Part shown: positions 26,745 to 36,233 of the stretch, piece by piece
How positions within the stretch are numbered: the first letter of the stretch is position 1
Layout: each line of letters begins with the position of its first letter
Origin: Verrucomicrobiota bacterium
GTDB taxonomy: Bacteria; Verrucomicrobiota; Verrucomicrobiia; Limisphaerales; J093
Length of the DNA: 64,000 nt
Assembly: GCA_016716505.1 (NCBI GenBank)
Contig: JADJWF010000011.1
Span: forward strand, 820,792-884,791
Direction of reading: 5' to 3'
Position numbers and translations under genes: made by a program
The notes under the pieces: model-generated
Seen by the model: the letters and a program-made list of their open reading frames with translations, nothing else
The model's database searches: none
What the model was told of the DNA's origin: nothing

Positions 26745-29483
26745 GTGGCACGGATTCGAACAGCCGCGGCCGGTGGCGAAGGAGTAATCGCCATCCACGG
26801 CGCGCGCGAACACAACCTCAAAAACCTCTCGGTGGAAATTCCGCGGGGCGCGTTTGTGGTGGTCACCGGGGTCAGCGGCTCGGGCAAGAGCACTCTGGCG
26901 TTTGACCTGTTGTTCGCCGAGGGCCAACGCCGATTTCTCGACGCGATGAACGCCTACGCCCGCCAGTTCGTGGAGCAGATGGCGCGGCCGGACGTGGACC
27001 TCATCACCGGCATTCCCCCGACGGTCAGCATTGAGCAGAGGAACTCCCGTGGCGGGGGCAAAAGCACGGTGGCGACCGTGACCGAGGTGCATCACTTCGT
27101 CCGACTGCTGTACGCCCGCCTCGGCGTGCAGTACTGCCCGGATTGCCAGCGGCCCGTCGAGCCGCAGACCCGCGATGAGATCGGTCGTCGTCTCGCGGAA
27201 GAGGCCCGCCGGCGCGGTCCGCTCACCTTGCTGGCGCCGTTGGTGCGCGGGCGCAAGGGCTTTCACAGTGAGGTTGCCGAGTGGGCGCGCAAGCACGGTT
27301 ATGCGCAGGTGCGCGCGGACGGGAAACTGCTCGACGCGAGTCAACCGCTGCGGCTCGACCGGTTTCGGGAGCACCATGTCGAGGTCGTTACCGGAACGCT
27401 GGCGGCGCAGGGCCGCGGGCGGGCAGGCAGCTCGCTGCGGGTGGTGGGTGCGGTCGGAACGAAAGCGGCCCAGCAGGTCATAGATGCAACCCTGCGGCTG
27501 GGGAGCGGGACCTTGCTGGCGCTCGACGAGCGGGGCCACGTGACCACGCACTCGACCGAGCGGACTTGCGGCGCTTGCGGCCGGTCATTTGCGCCGCTGG
27601 ATCCGAAGTTTTTCAGCTACAACTCGGCGGCGGGCTGGTGTCCCCGCTGCCGGGGTTTCGGGGAGCTGTTTTACCTGCCGGAAGACGTGGATCGCGGCGC
27701 GCGGGCCGATGCCATCGAGGAATCGTGGTGGGGCTGGCAGGAAGGCAAGCGCGAACCATGTCCGGAGTGCGGCGGAGCCCGGCTCAATCCGGTGGCCCGG
27801 GCCGTCCGGCTCGGGGGCGAGGCGTCCCCGTTCCGCCTTCGAACCTCCGGGGGTGAAAGCGGGAGCGAACCAGGGTGCGGCCCGACGATTGACGAGTTGG
27901 GCGCGCTGCCGGTGGCGGCGGCGTTTGACTGGATTCGGCACGTCAAGCTTGCCGGGCGGGAGGCCGAGATCGCGCGGGACATCCTGCCGGAGATTCGCGA
28001 GCGGTTGCGGTTCCTCGTCGAAGTGGGTCTGGGCTACCTCCAGTTGAACCGGGCGGTGACGACGCTCTCGGGCGGGGAAAACCAGCGCATCCGTCTCGCG
28101 GCGCAACTGGGCTCCAACCTCAGCGGGGTGTTGTACATCCTCGATGAACCGACGATCGGACTGCACGCCCGCGACAATGATCAACTCCTTGCCGCGCTCG
28201 CGAAACTGCGGGAGCGCGGCAACTCTTTGCTGGTGGTTGAGCATGACGAGGAAACCATGCGTCACGCGGACCACGTGATTGACCTGGGCCCGGGCGCGGG
28301 CGCCAACGGTGGTCGGGTGGTGGCAGCCGGCCCGTTAAAGGCGCTGTTGCGGCACCCGGATTCAATCACCGGCCAGTACCTGCGGACCCGACGTTCCTTT
28401 CCCTCGCGGGGCGCGCGACGTGAGGTGAACCCCCGCACGGGGGCCTGGCTGACGTTGAGAGACGCGGCGCTCCACAACCTCAAAAACCTCACGGTCCGTT
28501 TTCCGCTCGGGCGGTTGGTGGTGGTCACGGGCGTCAGCGGGTCGGGCAAGAGCACGTTGATTAGGGAATGCCTGCTCCCCGCGTTGGAGACCGCGCTCGC
28601 GAGACGAAGGCGGCGCGACCGGGCCGGCGACGCGCCGGGCAAGGGGCACACGACGGTATCCGGCTACGAATCCATCCGCGGGGTGTACGAAGTGGACCAG
28701 AGCCCCATCGGTCGCACGCCGCGTTCCACCCCCGCCACGTATGTCGGCTTCTTTGACGACATCCGCCGACTCTTTTCGCAGGCGCCGGAAGCGCGGCTGC
28801 GCGGCTACGGGCCCGGGCGCTTCAGCTTCAACAGCGCGGCCGGCCGGTGTCCGGAATGCGAGGGGGCCGGCGTCGTGAAGCTCGAAATGAACTTTCTTCC
28901 GCCTGCCTTCGTCCGTTGCGAGACCTGCAACGGGTCGCGCTTCAACGCCGAGACCCTCGACATCCGGTGGAATGGGCGAAACATTGCCGAAGTGCTCGAT
29001 CTGAGCGTGGCTGAGGCGCTCGCGTTCTTCGCGGCGCAGGCGAGAATCCGCCGCCCGCTCGAGGCGCTGCACGACACCGGGCTGGACTACCTCAAACTGG
29101 GACAGACCAGCCCCACCTTGAGCGGCGGCGAAGCCCAGCGCGTGAAACTGGTCACGCACCTCCTCGGAGGACTGAGACCCGGGCCGGGGGGACCATTGCC
29201 GACTGAGAGCCGCGCTGACCCCGCGCGCGGTGGCATCGGCGGCAAGCTCTTCGTCCTCGAGGAACCGACCATCGGTCTTCACATGGCGGATGTGCGTCGG
29301 TTGGTGGACGTTCTTCAGCGATTGGTGGACGCCGGCCACACAGTCCTGGTCATCGAACACAATCTCGACCTCATCGCGGAGGCGGATTGGGTCATTGATC
29401 TCGGGCCGGAAGGCGGCGAAGCAGGGGGGCGGGTCGTCGCGGAGGGGACTCCGGAAAGCGTAGCCGGCTGCACTGAGGGTTGA
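26745..29483 (+). CDS. uvrA: Excinuclease ABC subunit A (UvrA-type DNA damage sensor)
   Basis: A 912-residue UvrA with both ATPase modules: Walker A GVSGSGKST at residues 42-50 and 596-604, signatures LSGGENQ (about 441) and LSGGEAQR (about 792), and Walker B LYILDEPTIGLH and LFVLEEPTIGLH. Two zinc fingers are visible (CGACGRSFAPLDPKFF with CPRC, and CPECEGAG with CETCNG). It recognises bulky lesions with UvrB in nucleotide excision repair. GTG 26745 is chosen (VARIRT), as upstream frame is non-coding. It is slightly shorter than typical UvrA (about 940); an accessory-type UvrA copy cannot be excluded. Confidence 0.92.
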   Translation: MARIRTAAAGGEGVIAIHGAREHNLKNLSVEIPRGAFVVVTGVSGSGKSTLAFDLLFAEGQRRFLDAMNAYARQFVEQMARPDVDLITGIPPTVSIEQRNSRGGGKSTVATVTEVHHFVRLLYARLGVQYCPDCQRPVEPQTRDEIGRRLAEEARRRGPLTLLAPLVRGRKGFHSEVAEWARKHGYAQVRADGKLLDASQPLRLDRFREHHVEVVTGTLAAQGRGRAGSSLRVVGAVGTKAAQQVIDATLRLGSGTLLALDERGHVTTHSTERTCGACGRSFAPLDPKFFSYNSAAGWCPRCRGFGELFYLPEDVDRGARADAIEESWWGWQEGKREPCPECGGARLNPVARAVRLGGEASPFRLRTSGGESGSEPGCGPTIDELGALPVAAAFDWIRHVKLAGREAEIARDILPEIRERLRFLVEVGLGYLQLNRAVTTLSGGENQRIRLAAQLGSNLSGVLYILDEPTIGLHARDNDQLLAALAKLRERGNSLLVVEHDEETMRHADHVIDLGPGAGANGGRVVAAGPLKALLRHPDSITGQYLRTRRSFPSRGARREVNPRTGAWLTLRDAALHNLKNLTVRFPLGRLVVVTGVSGSGKSTLIRECLLPALETALARRRRRDRAGDAPGKGHTTVSGYESIRGVYEVDQSPIGRTPRSTPATYVGFFDDIRRLFSQAPEARLRGYGPGRFSFNSAAGRCPECEGAGVVKLEMNFLPPAFVRCETCNGSRFNAETLDIRWNGRNIAEVLDLSVAEALAFFAAQARIRRPLEALHDTGLDYLKLGQTSPTLSGGEAQRVKLVTHLLGGLRPGPGGPLPTESRADPARGGIGGKLFVLEEPTIGLHMADVRRLVDVLQRLVDAGHTVLVIEHNLDLIAEADWVIDLGPEGGEAGGRVVAEGTPESVAGCTEG

Positions 29484-30131
29484 GCGACTTCGCGTTGGAC
29501 ACCGGCCGATCTGGGTGGCGCCAGACGCCCGGGAGAGCCCCCCGCACTGACTGCCCTGCCGAGTGCTCGGGGATTCGCAGCGAACCGATCCCAACCAGGA
29601 GACCGATTTCAGTCATGACTCGACGGTGAAGCCGGCGGGGATGCGCCGACGGGCAATCGGGAAAAAAAGACCCGGGCGTCAGACGCCAAGGAGGAGGGGG
29701 TGGGGAACCCACTGAAGAAACGTACTGACACCCGGATCGAAATCGTTCCTCGACTGCAAAGAGCTTCCGGTTCAGGCGTGCGCGTTTGGGAGATTGTGGA
29801 GGAGAGGGCTACCTCAGCCTCAGAACGGACGCTTCATCCCCGGCTCACGAGGAAACGGTACTCCCGTTGGCAGAGGTGTCAACCGCACTCTTGAAAGCTG
29901 TGTTGTAGCCTAATTCATCACGTCGGGAACGGAGTTGGCAGTGGGACCGCTCGAAGCGGGTTACACGGAGGAGCGATCCTGGAAGCCCGGGGTCTTCCGG
30001 GGCAAACCAGGCCGTTTGGGCGGCCGGAGTCCTGCGTCTTCAAACGCAGGGCGCGGGGAATGATTCTCCCCCCGTCTGCCAGCTTCCACCTCGCTCGTAA
30101 AGATGGGGTGAGCGGGGGACATTCCGGCAAA
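29484..30131. other. 648-bp gap between uvrA and panB
   Basis: No coding sequence could be supported here. Its right half (29947-30071) is dense in short hairpins (see separate entry). The left half shows no repeat or gene fragment that I recognise. Confidence 0.5.
29947..30071 (+). other. Cluster of five consecutive hairpins upstream of panB (candidate structured RNA or leader)
   Basis: Within 125 nt there are CCGCT/AGCGG with a 3-nt loop (29947-29959), and a two-tier stem CCTGG/CCAGG enclosing CCCGG/CCGGG (29978-30011). Next come GGCCG/CGGCC (30010-30025), CCTGCGT/ACGCAGG (30031-30050) and GGGGA/TCCCC (30055-30071). All stems are perfectly paired as written. It ends about 60 nt before the panB start. 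The pairing is seen; an RNA function is a guess, and GC-rich DNA makes hairpins by chance. Confidence 0.3.
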
Positions 30132-30934
30132 ATGAACTGGCGCCTCGCGCCGGTACGTCGCAGCTTCCGGCGCGTGATCGAGGGCAAACTCACCGCGGCA
30201 GACTTACGGGCTTGGAAGGGCGTTCGACCCCTGCCCGCGCTGACTGCCTACGACTATCCAACGACCCGGTTGCTCGACGAAGCCGGAGTGCCGCTGATCC
30301 TTGTGGGCGATTCCTTGGGGATGGTCGTCCTCGGCCATCCGGACACCACGCACGTCACGCTGGCGGACATGGAACACCACGTCCGGGCGGCCGCGCGCGC
30401 CCGGCCGAAAGCGCTGCTCGTCGCCGATCTGCCCATCAACACGTACCGAAATGCCGCTGAGGCGGTCGCTTCGGCGCGCCGGCTGACTCAGGCTGGAGCG
30501 GAAGCCGTCAAGGCGGAGGGCGGACGGGAGATTCAAGAACAGTTGCGAGCGATTCTGGCCGCAGGCATCCCGCTGCTCGGGCACCTCGGGATGCTGCCCC
30601 AGCGCGTTCTGGCCGAGGGAGGTTACCACCTGAAAGGAAAGCGCGAATCGAACGGGGGAAGGCCCTGGTGGACGCGGACTTCCTGGCGGAGGCAGGGGCT
30701 TTTGCGGTGGTCTTGGAACTGGTAAATCCTCCGGTGGCGGGGGAGATTACGCGCCGGGTTAAGATTCCAACGATTGGCATCGGCTCGGGGCCCGATTGCG
30801 ATGGTCAGATCCTGGTTTTCAACGATCTGGTGGGCACTTTTCCGTGGTTCACGCCCCGGTTCGTAAAACCGCGCCTGCATGCATTTGCGGAAATGAAGGC
30901 GGCAATCCAATCATGGATGGCGACCTTGGGTTGA
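30132..30934 (+). pseudogene. panB: Ketopantoate hydroxymethyltransferase, frameshifted
   Basis: PanB makes ketopantoate from 2-oxoisovalerate and methylenetetrahydrofolate, the first step to pantothenate and CoA. From ATG 30132 come PALTAYDYPTTRLLDEAG, LILVGDSLGMVVLGHPDTTHVTLADM, LVADLPIN, AVKAEGG and GHLGMLPQRVLAEGGYHLKGK. The rest (ALVDADFLAEAGAFAVVLELV, IPTIGIGSGPDCDGQILVFNDLVG) is in another frame. The join is at 30636-30641, where one A appears to be missing from GGAAAGCG; adding it restores GYHLKGK-ARIERGKALVDAD. Homopolymer context makes a sequencing indel plausible. All other panB blocks are present. Confidence 0.85.
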
Positions 30935-31133
30935 GATCCGCCAGCAAATTTGCGCGGGGGCAGAGGAGCCGACTGTGGGGCGTTTTTGAACGCCCGAGGT
31001 GCGAGCAAGCTCAAAACCGGGAACTCTTGACACAGGGTGTAAAAAAGGGGGCCGCGTGGCGCGGGAGTCGCCACCTTATCCCGATCGAGACTCCCGGACC
31101 GGTTTTCCCCGGCAGCGGACAGGAGTGTTTAGC

Positions 31134-32108
31134 ATGATCAAGGTTGAAAACTTGGTGAAGGCTTTCGGCCCCAAGCTGGCGGTGAACGGCGTCTCGTTCA
31201 CGGTCGAACGCGGGGAGGTGCTGGGCTTTCTCGGGCCGAACGGCGCTGGAAAGTCCACCACGATGCGGATGATTACCGGCTTCATTCCGCCGACCGGCGG
31301 CCGGATCACGGTGGGCGGCTACGACATGGTGGAGAACCCCATCCCGGCCAAGCGCCTTATTGGTTACCTGCCCGAGAACGCCCCGGCTTACACGGACATG
31401 ACCGTCGAGGGTTTCCTCGGCTTCGCTGCCGAACTCCGGGGCTTGCGCGGCGAGGCCAAAAAGCGGGCGATCGGCCGTGCGGTGGAAATGTGCTTCCTGG
31501 AGAACGTCCTCTACCAGAGCGTGGATACGCTTTCGAAGGGGTACCGGCACCGCACCTGTTTCGCGCAATCCATCATCCACGACCCCGACATCCTCGTTCT
31601 TGACGAGCCCACCGACGGACTGGACCCCAACCAGAAGCATGAGGTTCGCACGCTGATCCGGCGCATGGGCGAGAAGAAGGCGATCGTGTTTTCCACGCAC
31701 ATCCTGGAAGAGGTGGACGCGGCCTGCACGCGGGCCATCATCATTGACCGCGGCCAGATCGTGGCCAACGGGACGCCGACCGAGCTGCGGCAACGGTCGG
31801 AGCTGGCCGGTGCGGTGACCTTGCGCATCGCCGATGCGGATGCCGGGACGGTCGGCCAGAAGGTTCGCGATCTGCCGGTGGTGCGTCGCTCGGAAGTCCT
31901 CGATAACAACGGCGCGGTGGTCCGGGTGCGCGCCTTCCCGCAGCCGACCGTGAAAAACGGGGATCTGGAACGCAGTCTTTACGAGCTGGCCGTCCGGGAA
32001 AAATGGCGGCTCCTCGAACTCAAGGTCGAAGAGGGCCGCCTCGATGAAGTATTTCGCAGCATCACCATGCCCGACACCAAGCGTCGGGTGGAGGAGGGAA
32101 CGAAATGA
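31134..32108 (+). CDS. ABC transporter ATP-binding protein, GldA/NatA-like
   Basis: A 324-residue ABC ATPase: Walker A GPNGAGKST (34-42), signature-like LSKGYRHR, Walker B ILVLDEPTDGLDP and switch histidine in FSTHIL. A C-terminal extension (about 220-324) is typical of GldA and Nat/ABC-2 exporters. It is preceded by AGGAG about 8 nt upstream of ATG 31134, one of the few clear ribosome sites in the window. It is the first gene of a four-gene operon with a permease, a GldG-like protein and a DUF4340 protein. In Bacteroidetes the cognate GldAFG set is linked to gliding; in other phyla similar modules are usually of unknown export function. Confidence 0.9.
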   Translation: MIKVENLVKAFGPKLAVNGVSFTVERGEVLGFLGPNGAGKSTTMRMITGFIPPTGGRITVGGYDMVENPIPAKRLIGYLPENAPAYTDMTVEGFLGFAAELRGLRGEAKKRAIGRAVEMCFLENVLYQSVDTLSKGYRHRTCFAQSIIHDPDILVLDEPTDGLDPNQKHEVRTLIRRMGEKKAIVFSTHILEEVDAACTRAIIIDRGQIVANGTPTELRQRSELAGAVTLRIADADAGTVGQKVRDLPVVRRSEVLDNNGAVVRVRAFPQPTVKNGDLERSLYELAVREKWRLLELKVEEGRLDEVFRSITMPDTKRRVEEGTK

Positions 32109-32896
32109 GTGCCGATTCACAAGTCATGTCATCTGCGGTGGCCGGGGTTCACACGAACGCCCTGCACAACATCGTCACCATCGCCAAGCGCGAGTTGGCG
32201 GCGTACTTCGCTTCGCCGGTTGCCTATGTGTTCATCGTCATCTTTCTGCTGCTGGTGGGATTCTTCACGTTCATGGTGGGGGGATTCTTTGAGCGGGGTG
32301 AGGCGTCTCTGGCCTCGTTCTTCATGTGGCATCCGTGGTTGTACCTGTTCCTCGTGCCGGCCGTCGGGATGCGACTCTGGTCGGAGGAGCGCCGCTTGGG
32401 GACGATGGAGCTGTTGCTGACCATGCCGGTCTCCACGTGGCAGGCGATTGTGGGCAAGTTCGCGGCCTCGTGGCTCTTCCTGGCCATCGCGCTGGGGCTG
32501 ACGTTCCCGATGGTGATCACCGTGAGCTACCTCGGCGACCCGGATTTGGGCGCGATCTTCACGGGCTACCTCGGCAGTCTGCTCATGGCCGGTGCCTACC
32601 TTGCCATCGGTTGCATGACCTCAGCCATGACCCGTAATCAGGTGGTCAGCTTCATCATTTCGGTGGTGGTCTGCCTGCTGCTGATTCTGTGCGGGTGGCC
32701 GCCGGTCACCAACATGCTGGTCAAATGGGCCAGTCCGTGGCTGGTGGACATCGTGAGCGGCTTTAGCGTGATGACTCACTTCGAGTCGTTCCAGCGGGGC
32801 GTGGTGGACAGCCGCGACCTGTACTATTTCCTGGCGGTGATCGGCTTTTCGCTATTCACCACCGGCGTCATCATCCGCAGCCACCGGGCTGGCTGA
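32105..32896 (+). CDS. ABC-2 type permease (GldF-like)
   Basis: A 263-residue integral membrane protein with six hydrophobic segments (for example YVFIVIFLLLVGFFTFMVGG, FAASWLFLAIALGLTFPMVI and VVSFIISVVVCLLLILCG). An N-terminal amphipathic segment (IVTIAKRELAAYFASPVAYV) is typical of ABC-2 permeases. The start codon overlaps the stop of the ATPase gene as ATGA, so translation is coupled. With the ATPase it should form an exporter or translocator in the inner membrane; substrate unknown. Confidence 0.9.
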   Translation: MSADSQVMSSAVAGVHTNALHNIVTIAKRELAAYFASPVAYVFIVIFLLLVGFFTFMVGGFFERGEASLASFFMWHPWLYLFLVPAVGMRLWSEERRLGTMELLLTMPVSTWQAIVGKFAASWLFLAIALGLTFPMVITVSYLGDPDLGAIFTGYLGSLLMAGAYLAIGCMTSAMTRNQVVSFIISVVVCLLLILCGWPPVTNMLVKWASPWLVDIVSGFSVMTHFESFQRGVVDSRDLYYFLAVIGFSLFTTGVIIRSHRAG

Positions 32897-32932
32897 GGAG
32901 AGAAGCAACTTCCCGAAATCGCGATTTCCGTC

Positions 32933-34900
32933 ATGACACCGACTCAGAAGACCAAGTGGGAGCCGCTCCTGTACTCCGGGATCGGCGTGGCGGCCATGTT
33001 CCTGGTGGCGCTGGCGCTGGGAGCCATCGCCGGCAAGTTCAAGGTGCGCTTGGACTTCACCGAAGGCCGGATCTACACCCTGTCCGAAGGCACGCGTGCG
33101 GTCCTCAAGAAGATCGAAGAACCGATCACCATCAACTTCTACTTCACCCAGTCCGAGACCGAGATGCCGGTCGCGTTGAAGAACTACGCCCGGCGCGTGG
33201 CGGACCTGCTGGACGAATACGCGCAGGTCTCGCGCGGGCGGATTGAAGTCAAGAAGTTTGATCCCGCGCCGGATTCGGACGCCGAGGAATCGGCGAAGAT
33301 GGACGGCGTCGAGGGCCAGTCACTGACTCGCGGCGGCATCATCAACCTGGGCGAGAAAATCTACCTCGGCCTGGCCGTGCGCTCGGTGGACCAGAAGGTT
33401 GCACTGCCCTTCCTGGACCCCGGCCGCGAAAAGCTGCTCGAGTACGACCTCACCCGCGCCATCTCGCAGGTGATCAATCCCCAGAAATCCACCCTCGGCG
33501 TGATGAGCGGATTGCAGGTCTTCGGCCAGTTCAATCCGATGGCCATGCGCATGGGCCAGCCCCAGGGCTCGGAACCTTGGATCTTCATCTCGGAGCTGAA
33601 GCGTGATTTCAACGTCAAGCAGGTGGAGATGACGGCCGAGAAAATTGACGACGACATCAACCTGCTCGTCGTGGTGCATCCGGCCAACATCTCCGATCGC
33701 ACCCAGTATGCCCTCGATCAATTCGTACTGCGGGGCGGCAAGCTGATCGTCTTCCTTGATCCACTGTCGGTGGTGGATTCCCAGAATGCCATGGGCATGC
33801 AGAACATGATGCAGCGGGCCGCCCAGGGCGGATCAAACTTGGAGAAGCTTCTCAAGGCGTGGGGCATCGAGTACGACGTGAGCAAGGTGATCGCCGACAA
33901 GACCTACCAGACCCGGGTGTCGCGCGGCGAAGGTCAGGTCAGCATGGATCCGACCTGGCTGATGCTCACGCCCGACGCCATCAACCGCGACGATCCCGCC
34001 ACGAGCGACTTGGACAGCATCCTGATGCCCTTCGCGGGTTCCTTCTCCGGGGCGCCGGCGGCGGGGCTCACTCAGACGGTGCTGCTCAAGACCTCCGCCA
34101 CCGCCGGCGGCGTGGACCGGATGATGGCGCAGTTCGGCGGCGGCGCGGGCCGGGACTTCGTGCCGGCGGGCAAGGAACTGGCCCTGGCGATCCGGCTCCA
34201 AGGCAAATTCAAGACCGCCTTCCCGGACGGCCAGCCCGCCGGTGCCACGGAGAGCAAGGACGAGGACGACCACGACAAGGAAGGGGAGGGGAAAACGGAC
34301 GGGTCCAAGGCGGCGGACGGCGAGTCGTTGAAGGAGGGCAAGACCGACAGCGTGGTCGTGCTGGTCGCGGATTCCGACATGCTCTTCGATCGCTTTGCAG
34401 TCCGCGTCACCAATTTCCTCGGCCAGCGGCTGATGGAGCCGATGAACGCCAACCTGACCTTTTTGCAGAACTTGGTGGAACAGATGATGGGGGACAGCAA
34501 TCTCATCAAGGTTCGCAGCCGCGCGGTGCAGAGCCGACCCTTCACGGTCGTTCGCCGCATCCAGGCGGAGGCCGAGGAGTCGTATCGCGCGAAGATCGCG
34601 GATCTCGAAAAGCAGGCGCAGGACTTTCAACAGAAGATCTTCGACCTGCAGCAGGCCAAAGGCGACAAGGGGCAGCGGGTGATCCTGCCCAAGGAGGTTC
34701 AGGACGACATCAAGCGGTTGCAGGAAAGCGAACTGCGCACCAAGAAGGAGCTCAAGAACGTCCGCAAGAACCTGCGCAAGGACATTGATTCGCTCGAGAC
34801 GAGACTCAAGTGGATCAACATCGCCGCCATGCCGTTGCTCGTCACGGTCGCCGGCATCACCATCGCCGTGTTCAAACGCAAGAAGACTGCTGCCAAATGA
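32933..34900 (+). CDS. GldG-family ABC accessory protein
   Basis: A 655-residue membrane-anchored protein. There is one N-terminal membrane segment (about 12-36), then the Gldg-type domain (RLDFTEGRIYTLSEGTRAVLKKIEEPITINFYFTQ, with LGVMSGLQV later). A highly charged low-complexity insert lies at about 440-475 (KDEDDHDKEGEGKTDGSK), then a coiled coil (about 545-625, AKIADLEKQAQDFQQKIFDL, KKELKNVRKNLRKDI). A second membrane segment sits at the C-terminus (MPLLVTVAGITIAVF). It lies 36 bp after the permease gene and likely works with the ABC pair. In Bacteroidetes GldG is a gliding component; here that role is only a family-based guess. Confidence 0.85.
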   Translation: MTPTQKTKWEPLLYSGIGVAAMFLVALALGAIAGKFKVRLDFTEGRIYTLSEGTRAVLKKIEEPITINFYFTQSETEMPVALKNYARRVADLLDEYAQVSRGRIEVKKFDPAPDSDAEESAKMDGVEGQSLTRGGIINLGEKIYLGLAVRSVDQKVALPFLDPGREKLLEYDLTRAISQVINPQKSTLGVMSGLQVFGQFNPMAMRMGQPQGSEPWIFISELKRDFNVKQVEMTAEKIDDDINLLVVVHPANISDRTQYALDQFVLRGGKLIVFLDPLSVVDSQNAMGMQNMMQRAAQGGSNLEKLLKAWGIEYDVSKVIADKTYQTRVSRGEGQVSMDPTWLMLTPDAINRDDPATSDLDSILMPFAGSFSGAPAAGLTQTVLLKTSATAGGVDRMMAQFGGGAGRDFVPAGKELALAIRLQGKFKTAFPDGQPAGATESKDEDDHDKEGEGKTDGSKAADGESLKEGKTDSVVVLVADSDMLFDRFAVRVTNFLGQRLMEPMNANLTFLQNLVEQMMGDSNLIKVRSRAVQSRPFTVVRRIQAEAEESYRAKIADLEKQAQDFQQKIFDLQQAKGDKGQRVILPKEVQDDIKRLQESELRTKKELKNVRKNLRKDIDSLETRLKWINIAAMPLLVTVAGITIAVFKRKKTAAK

Positions 34901-36132
34901 ACCGCAAGCAACTGACGCTCGTTCTGGGGCTCGTCGTCGTCATCGGCGGGCTGGGACTTTGGTTGTGGAAATCCGAGACCGGGGCCTACCGGGCCTCCGA
35001 GGGCCGGATGGGGCAGAAAGTGCTCGGCGACTTCGACGTCAACACGGTCTCGGCAGTGACCATCAAGCAGGGCACGAATGAATTGACCCTGGCGCAACAA
35101 GACGAGCGGTGGGTCGTCCGCGAGCGCGGAGGGTATCCCGCCAATTTCTCCGAGGTCAGCGAACTGGTTCGCAAGCTCGGCGAGCTGAAGGTCGTGCAGC
35201 CGGTCAAAGGCCCCCTCGGGCCGACGGCGCTGGAGCGACTCGAACTGAAACCGCCCGGGGCCGGCGCCAAGGCCGCCACGCTTGTCGAACTCAAGGACAA
35301 GGACGGCAAGGTGCTGCGATCCCTGTTGCTGGGCAAAAAGCATACGCGTCAATCCTCCACCCCTTCACCGATGGGCGGCGACGAAGGCTGGCCGGTGGGG
35401 CGTTACGTCATGGTTCCCGACCGTCCGGAGTCCGTCAGTCTGGTCAGCGAAACGTTCAGCAACGCCGAGCCGAAACCCGAGCAATGGTTGAACAAGGACT
35501 TCTTCAAGGTGGAGAAGCCCAAGACCATCGCCGTGACCTATCCGCTTGCGCCAACCAACTCGTTCAAATTGCAGCGCGAGACGGAGTCAGGCGAGTGGAC
35601 CCTGGCGGACGCGGTCGGTGAGGAGAAAGTGGACAACTCGAAGGTGAGCGGTTTCTCCAGCGCGCTTTCCTGGCCGAGCTTCAACGACGTGCTGGCCGAC
35701 GCAAAGCCGGCGGACACGGGCCTGGACAATCCGATTGTCGTGGAGATCAGCACGTTTGACGGCTTTACCTACACCCTGCACGTGGGCAACAAGAGCGGCG
35801 AAGACGCCTACCACCTGGCTCTGCGCGTGGCGGGAGCGTTTCCCAAGGAAAGAACGGCCGGGGCCGACGAAAAGCCGGAGGACAAGGAGAAACTCGACAA
35901 GGAGTTCAAGGAGAAGACCGAGAAGCTCCAGGAGAAGCTCAAGAACGAGCAGGCCCTCGAGAAGTGGACCTACCTCGTCTCGAAATGGTCGCTGGACTCG
36001 GTCCTCAAGGAACGCCACACGTTGCTGGCGGAAACGAAGGCCGAGCAACCGTCCCCGGCGGCCGCAACTGCGGCCCCGGTCGAAACGCCGCCCGACCTTA
36101 CCGCGCCCCCGCTGCCGCCACCGGTGCCCTGA
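34897..36132 (+). CDS. DUF4340 domain protein
   Basis: A 411-residue protein with one N-terminal membrane anchor (LTLVLGLVVVIGGLGLWLW). A soluble domain of the DUF4340 type follows, with repeated beta motifs (VSAVTIKQGTNELTLAQQDERWVVRE, and a related block near 230-290). A basic/acidic coiled-coil-like segment (about 310-350) and a Pro-rich tail (PPDLTAPPLPPPVP) complete it. The start overlaps the GldG-like stop as ATGA. DUF4340 genes are commonly linked with GldG-like genes, so this probably completes the ABC module; the biochemical role is unknown. Confidence 0.85.
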   Translation: MNRKQLTLVLGLVVVIGGLGLWLWKSETGAYRASEGRMGQKVLGDFDVNTVSAVTIKQGTNELTLAQQDERWVVRERGGYPANFSEVSELVRKLGELKVVQPVKGPLGPTALERLELKPPGAGAKAATLVELKDKDGKVLRSLLLGKKHTRQSSTPSPMGGDEGWPVGRYVMVPDRPESVSLVSETFSNAEPKPEQWLNKDFFKVEKPKTIAVTYPLAPTNSFKLQRETESGEWTLADAVGEEKVDNSKVSGFSSALSWPSFNDVLADAKPADTGLDNPIVVEISTFDGFTYTLHVGNKSGEDAYHLALRVAGAFPKERTAGADEKPEDKEKLDKEFKEKTEKLQEKLKNEQALEKWTYLVSKWSLDSVLKERHTLLAETKAEQPSPAAATAAPVETPPDLTAPPLPPPVP

Positions 36133-36233
36133 ATCGGCGGACGGGCAGGCGGGCATCGAGCCAGGCCAAAGCTGCCGCGCACGATTCGTACCTTGGCGAA
36201 AGTGGGGGGCGATGGTGAACTCGGAGTCGGCCA

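Noticed and set aside
26744..26790. tRNA T-loop-like string GATTCGAAC near the uvrA start
   Set aside because: Stem bases flanking the loop do not pair, and no acceptor stem or anticodon arm is present; it is part of the uvrA start.
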